A stretch of DNA of 36,485 bases from Candidatus Woesearchaeota archaeon CG11_big_fil_rev_8_21_14_0_20_43_8 (GTDB taxonomy: Archaea > Nanobdellota > Nanobdellia > Woesearchaeales > CG08-08-20-14): assembly GCA_002762705.1 (NCBI GenBank), contig PCVE01000108.1, positions 1 to 36,485 of the forward strand. The letters are read 5' to 3'. This document shows positions 34,701-36,485 of the stretch, in pieces (position 1 is the first letter of the stretch; each line of letters starts with the position of its first letter). The notes beneath the pieces were generated by a model. That model saw nothing but the letters and a program-made list of their open reading frames with translations. It did no database searches and was not told the DNA's origin. The translations under genes were made by a program, and so were the position numbers.

Positions 34701-36212
34701 ATGCGATTCAACATAGTCTCAACTGCTTTAAACACAATCTCTGGCGATGTCTGCGTCTTGGGCATTTATAAAGAAAAAGGGCTTCCGAAACAGGTATCTG
34801 ATATCGACAGAAGTTGCGGTGGTATGATAAAAGAGGCGATGCGATATGGATTCAACGCTGAATTCGGGCGGCAATGCCTTCTACATGTGGATAAAGGTAT
34901 CAAAGCCAAGAGGATCCTTCTGCTTGGACTTGGCAAGCGAAGTGAGCTTGATCTGAAGAAAATCAGGATACTGCTTGCAAGGATGTGTCTTTATCTGAGG
35001 CAACAGAACACAAAAAGCTATTGCATGCAGTTGATACGAAGCTCAGATAGGCGCGATTCATTCTCTGACACTGTCGAAGCGCATATAACCAGCCATGAAT
35101 CAGCGCTATACGAATTCAATCAGTACAAGACTGAAAGAAAAGAGGAATATATCCCGATTGTCGAGGCATCTTTTGTCTGTTTGGCATCTGAACTAAAAAG
35201 CGCAAAAGAATCAGCAAAGAAAGCGCATCATGTCGTTCAGGCGATGAACCTGATCAGGAATCTTGTTAACGAGCCTTCGAACATGCTGACCCCCTCAAAT
35301 CTTGCCAGATATGCTGTATCGATGTCGAAACGGGATGGGATATCATGCAAAGTCTATGGCAGGAAAGAGATAGAGAAGATGGGCATGCGCGCGTTCCTTG
35401 GTGTAGCGAAGGGCAGCGCAGAAGAGCCAAAATTCATAGTCATGGAACACAAGCCGAAGAAATCCCATGGCAAGATCTGTGTGGTCGGAAAAGGCATAAC
35501 TTTCGATAGCGGTGGCATATCTATAAAACCATCAAAAGGCATGGATGAGATGAAGATGGACATGGGAGGCGCTGCTGCGACCATCGGGATAATGGATGCT
35601 GTCGCAAGACTCAAGATACCTGTGCATGTGTATGGCATCGTCGCCGCATGCGAGAACATGCCTTCTGGTACGGCGCAGAAACCAGGAGATGTGGTCGAGA
35701 CCATGAGCGGAAAGACTGTCGAGATAGCGAACACAGATGCAGAAGGCAGGCTCATACTTGCAGATGCCCTTCATTATGCCACGACATTGAAACCAGATGC
35801 GATCGTCGATCTGGCAACATTGACAGGCGCGGTAGTGGTCGCGCTTGGAAGCCATGCCACTGGCATGTTCACAAACAACAGTGTCCTTGCAAAGACGATG
35901 GAAGCGGCTGCTTTTCAGAGCGGAGAGGCAGTATGGCGATTGCCTGTTTGGGAAGATTATCAAGAAGATGTCAAGAGCGATATCGCAGACATAAAGAACA
36001 TAGGTCTTCCGATGGAGGCAGGTTCGATAACTGCTGCTATGTTCCTGAAATTTTTTATCGGGAAGACTCCTTGGATACATCTGGATATCGCTGGGACAGC
36101 ATGGACAGATGGCAGAAAACACATCGGTGTCAAAGGTGCCACCGGCTCTGGTGTCAGGCTGGTGACACGGTTCATTGAAGAGATCAGCGAGATGAAGGCT
36201 TCTCGACGATAA
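34701..36212 (+). CDS. pepA: Leucyl aminopeptidase, M17 family (cytosol aminopeptidase)
   Basis: NLVNEPSNMLTPSNLA; VGKGITFDSGGISIKPSKGMDEMKMDMGGAAA; ENMPSGTAQKPGDVVETMSGKTVEIANTDAEGRLILADAL. Start MRFNIVST. Confidence 0.97.
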   Translation: MRFNIVSTALNTISGDVCVLGIYKEKGLPKQVSDIDRSCGGMIKEAMRYGFNAEFGRQCLLHVDKGIKAKRILLLGLGKRSELDLKKIRILLARMCLYLRQQNTKSYCMQLIRSSDRRDSFSDTVEAHITSHESALYEFNQYKTERKEEYIPIVEASFVCLASELKSAKESAKKAHHVVQAMNLIRNLVNEPSNMLTPSNLARYAVSMSKRDGISCKVYGRKEIEKMGMRAFLGVAKGSAEEPKFIVMEHKPKKSHGKICVVGKGITFDSGGISIKPSKGMDEMKMDMGGAAATIGIMDAVARLKIPVHVYGIVAACENMPSGTAQKPGDVVETMSGKTVEIANTDAEGRLILADALHYATTLKPDAIVDLATLTGAVVVALGSHATGMFTNNSVLAKTMEAAAFQSGEAVWRLPVWEDYQEDVKSDIADIKNIGLPMEAGSITAAMFLKFFIGKTPWIHLDIAGTAWTDGRKHIGVKGATGSGVRLVTRFIEEISEMKASRR

Positions 36213-36243
36213 GATTATATAGCTTTGCATCATTTATATCCTT

Positions 36244-36485
36244 GTGGCTGAGCACTATAGATCGGAAAAGAAGAAGATCCAGAAAGGAAAGCGATCATTG
36301 TTCTTTCTTCCGATTGTCGTGACCGCGCTTCTTGTCCTGAATTGGATTGGGCTTCCATCCGTTTTCAAGTGGCTTCTCCTTATTTACGCTGCATATCGTC
36401 TGATCATCCTTGCGATGGAGAATTTTACGTGCGGCCATTGCTTGTATCATTTTGGAGTGGCTTTTGCATTGGTGGTATTCGCTTG
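36244..36485 (+). CDS. Partial CDS: small multi-TM membrane protein, truncated at the window edge
   Basis: My own translation from GTG 36244: (M)AEHYRSEKKKIQKGKRSLFFLPIVVTALLVLNWIGLPSVFKWLLLIYAAYRLIILAMENFTCGHCLYHFGVAFALVVFA. Confidence 0.55.
   Translation, partial: MAEHYRSEKKKIQKGKRSLFFLPIVVTALLVLNWIGLPSVFKWLLLIYAAYRLIILAMENFTCGHCLYHFGVAFALVVFA

Noticed and set aside
35532-36233. 233-aa minus-strand ORF and 176-aa plus-strand alternative-frame ORF within pepA
   Set aside because: They overlap the clear M17 aminopeptidase and have low-complexity Cys/His/Arg-rich translations typical of shadow frames.
1-36485. CRISPR arrays, rRNA, tRNA, integrase or prophage genes
   Set aside because: No regularly spaced direct repeats, no recognisable rRNA or tRNA cloverleaf or T-arm pattern, and no phage or transposase proteins in the ORF list. 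A tRNAscan-SE run would be decisive for tRNAs.

Overview
The window is archaeal chromosome. Evidence: eukaryote-like ribosomal proteins S19e, L39e and L31e with a PDCD5 homologue, archaeal-type CoaBC, class III signal-peptide pilins, and TATA-like AT-rich promoters. I could not assign a lineage from sequence alone; a DPANN-like group is only a guess. Main blocks: (1) a minus-strand hdrC-hdrB-hdrA-mvhD operon running into a truncated FrhB/FdhB-like gene at the left edge; (2) a secreted or membrane-anchored FKBP with tandem insert-in-flap-like repeats fused to a thioredoxin-fold domain; (3) an ATGA-overlapping operon of coaBC, PLP aminotransferase, class II aldolase/adducin-like protein and SAM methyltransferase; (4) NUDIX plus AbrB-PhoU genes, then the S19e-PDCD5-L39e-L31e cluster, with long charged tails on S19e and L31e; (5) a three-gene type IV pilin-like operon, one member carrying a lectin-like insert; (6) a membrane polyferredoxin preceded by a five-unit G-rich heptamer repeat; (7) a roughly 750 bp non-coding region with strong inverted repeats and terminator-like ends, a candidate for unrecognised structured RNA; (8) phosphomannomutase, HIT protein, class II ribonucleotide reductase with a long structured leader, fused FAD/Fe-S D-lactate dehydrogenase-like protein, YchF GTPase, PHP protein, TrmI-like methyltransferase, a duplicated nucleotidyltransferase with a possible HEPN-like C-terminus, and leucyl aminopeptidase. 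I found no CRISPR array, rRNA, tRNA or transposase. The best candidates for something undescribed are the non-coding region at 20.2-20.9 kb, the duplicated nucleotidyltransferase, the coaBC-aminotransferase-aldolase-methyltransferase operon and the FKBP-thioredoxin fusion. All functions are inferred from motifs read by eye.
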